From contig NZ_JABFTT010000010.1 in NCBI RefSeq assembly GCF_021404465.1, forward strand, positions 62,001-126,000: a stretch of 64,000 nt of DNA. Direction: 5' to 3'. How positions within the stretch are numbered: the first letter of the stretch is position 1; the number at the start of each line of letters is the position of its first letter. A program made the translations under genes and the position numbers. The notes below the pieces were generated by a model, which was not told the origin of the DNA, did no database searches, and worked only from the letters and a program-made list of their open reading frames with translations. The DNA comes from Billgrantia zhangzhouensis (GTDB lineage Bacteria > Pseudomonadota > Gammaproteobacteria > Pseudomonadales > Halomonadaceae). Positions 63,432-64,000 of the stretch are shown here, piece by piece.

Positions 63432-64000
63432 ATGTCTCACTACTATCGACTCGTCGTTTCCTGTCCCGATCGCCGCGGTATCGTGGCCCGCGTGTCCGGC
63501 TTCATTGCTGGCCATGGCGGTTCCATCACCGAGGCCAGCCAACATTCCGACCTGGAGGCGGGGCGCTTCTTCATGCGCTACGAGATCCTGGCCGACTCCA
63601 TCGGCATGACGGCCGCCGAGCTGGAAGAAGCCTTCGAGCCCGTAGCGCGGGAATTCGACATGGACTGGGCGCTGCGCGATACGCGCCGCCGGCCGCGGGT
63701 GGTGGTCATGGTTTCGCGTGAATCCCATTGCCTGGTCGACTTGCTGTACCGCTGGACGGCCGGTGAGCTGGAAGGCGATATCGTCGGTGTGATCTCGAAC
63801 CATGACGACATGCGCAGCATGGTCGAGTGGCATGGCCTGCCGTACTACCACGTGGCGGTTCCCGCCGAGGACAAGAGTGTCGCCTTTGGTGAGGTGGAGC
63901 GCCTGGTCGAGGAAATGGAGGCCGATACCGTGGTGCTGGCCCGCTACATGCAGATCCTGCCGCCGCGGCTGTGTGAGCGCTATGCCGGGCGGGTCATCAA
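63432..64000 (+). CDS. purU: formyltetrahydrofolate deformylase, N-terminal part
   Basis: The gene runs off the right edge; about 189 residues are visible. MSHYYRLVVSCPDRRGIVAR begins an ACT domain (residues 1-80), followed by the formyltransferase domain with RRPRVVVMVSRESHCLVDLLYRW (quoted in part), IVGVISNHDD, WHGLPYYHVAV and VLARYMQILPP. PurU hydrolyses 10-formyl-THF to THF and formate, giving formate for purine synthesis and balancing one-carbon pools. The start follows a weak site. Confidence 0.92.
   Translation, partial: MSHYYRLVVSCPDRRGIVARVSGFIAGHGGSITEASQHSDLEAGRFFMRYEILADSIGMTAAELEEAFEPVAREFDMDWALRDTRRRPRVVVMVSRESHCLVDLLYRWTAGELEGDIVGVISNHDDMRSMVEWHGLPYYHVAVPAEDKSVAFGEVERLVEEMEADTVVLARYMQILPPRLCERYAGRVI

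Overview
The window is GC-rich, densely coded DNA, most likely chromosomal DNA of a halophilic or halotolerant gammaproteobacterium of the Halomonadaceae (Halomonas type). This is inferred from gene content and protein style: ArgP/ArgO, a phasin, TctCBA, urt and ure operons, ApbC next to dcd, an H-NS-like protein, and families of short palindromic intergenic repeats. No rRNA gene, CRISPR array, prophage or complete insertion sequence was seen.

Layout. 1-2003: the 3' end of a Wadjet-like defence locus (SMC-like ATPase JetC, incomplete at the window edge, and nuclease JetD). 2044-4018: a small thiamine-binding-type protein and the divergent argP/argO pair. 4019-7664: hppD for tyrosine breakdown with two TyrR/PhhR-type boxes upstream, a sodium symporter and an RlpA-like lipoprotein. 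7742-13529: a DcuS/CitA-like two-component system followed by a tripartite tricarboxylate transporter (tctC-tctB-tctA). 13634-26273: a nitrogen-scavenging block, urtABCDE (urea ABC importer) and ureDABCEFG plus ureJ (urease and nickel delivery); both operons have a sigma-54 promoter with NtrC-type sites upstream. 26440-30875: membrane and envelope proteins, including a 24-residue membrane peptide. 31072-37782: apbC, dcd, purM-purN, perM-hda, a lipoprotein and a phasin. 37915-42087: a diguanylate cyclase, a decayed fnr/anr gene, a protein of unknown function and fumC. 42151-46241: glpD, glpR and glpK. 46362-46566: two tRNA-Val genes. 46631-50374: fRMsr, a second thiamine-binding-type protein and metNIQ under an apparent SAM-II riboswitch. 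50616-56662: ribE, then purine and pyrimidine salvage (NCS2 permease, apt, gpt, ung, upp, uraA). 56712-61002: an XRE-cupin regulator divergent from the molybdenum-cofactor operon mobA-mobB-moaCD-moaE-moaA, in which moaC and moaD are one reading frame. 61154-64000: a short H-NS-like protein, an RNase J-family protein and the start of purU.

How the parts work together. Urea is captured by UrtA-E and split by urease, whose nickel is handled by UreJ, UreE and UreG; shared NtrC/sigma-54 signals suggest induction under nitrogen limitation. Methionine import is probably shut off by SAM through premature termination. Glycerol-3-phosphate use is under GlpR. The salvage block takes up and ribosylates nucleobases.

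The strongest items for follow-up are the SAM-II-type leader of metNIQ with an extra stem and a possible terminator/antiterminator switch, the MoaC-MoaD fusion, the matched NtrC/sigma-54 architecture of urt and ure, the inactivated FNR/ANR gene with all four cluster cysteines still readable, the H-NS-like protein with an AT-hook-like tail, the Wadjet-like tail whose ATPase lacks the usual Walker B glutamate, and three families of interspersed palindromic repeats, one of which separates ureA from ureB.
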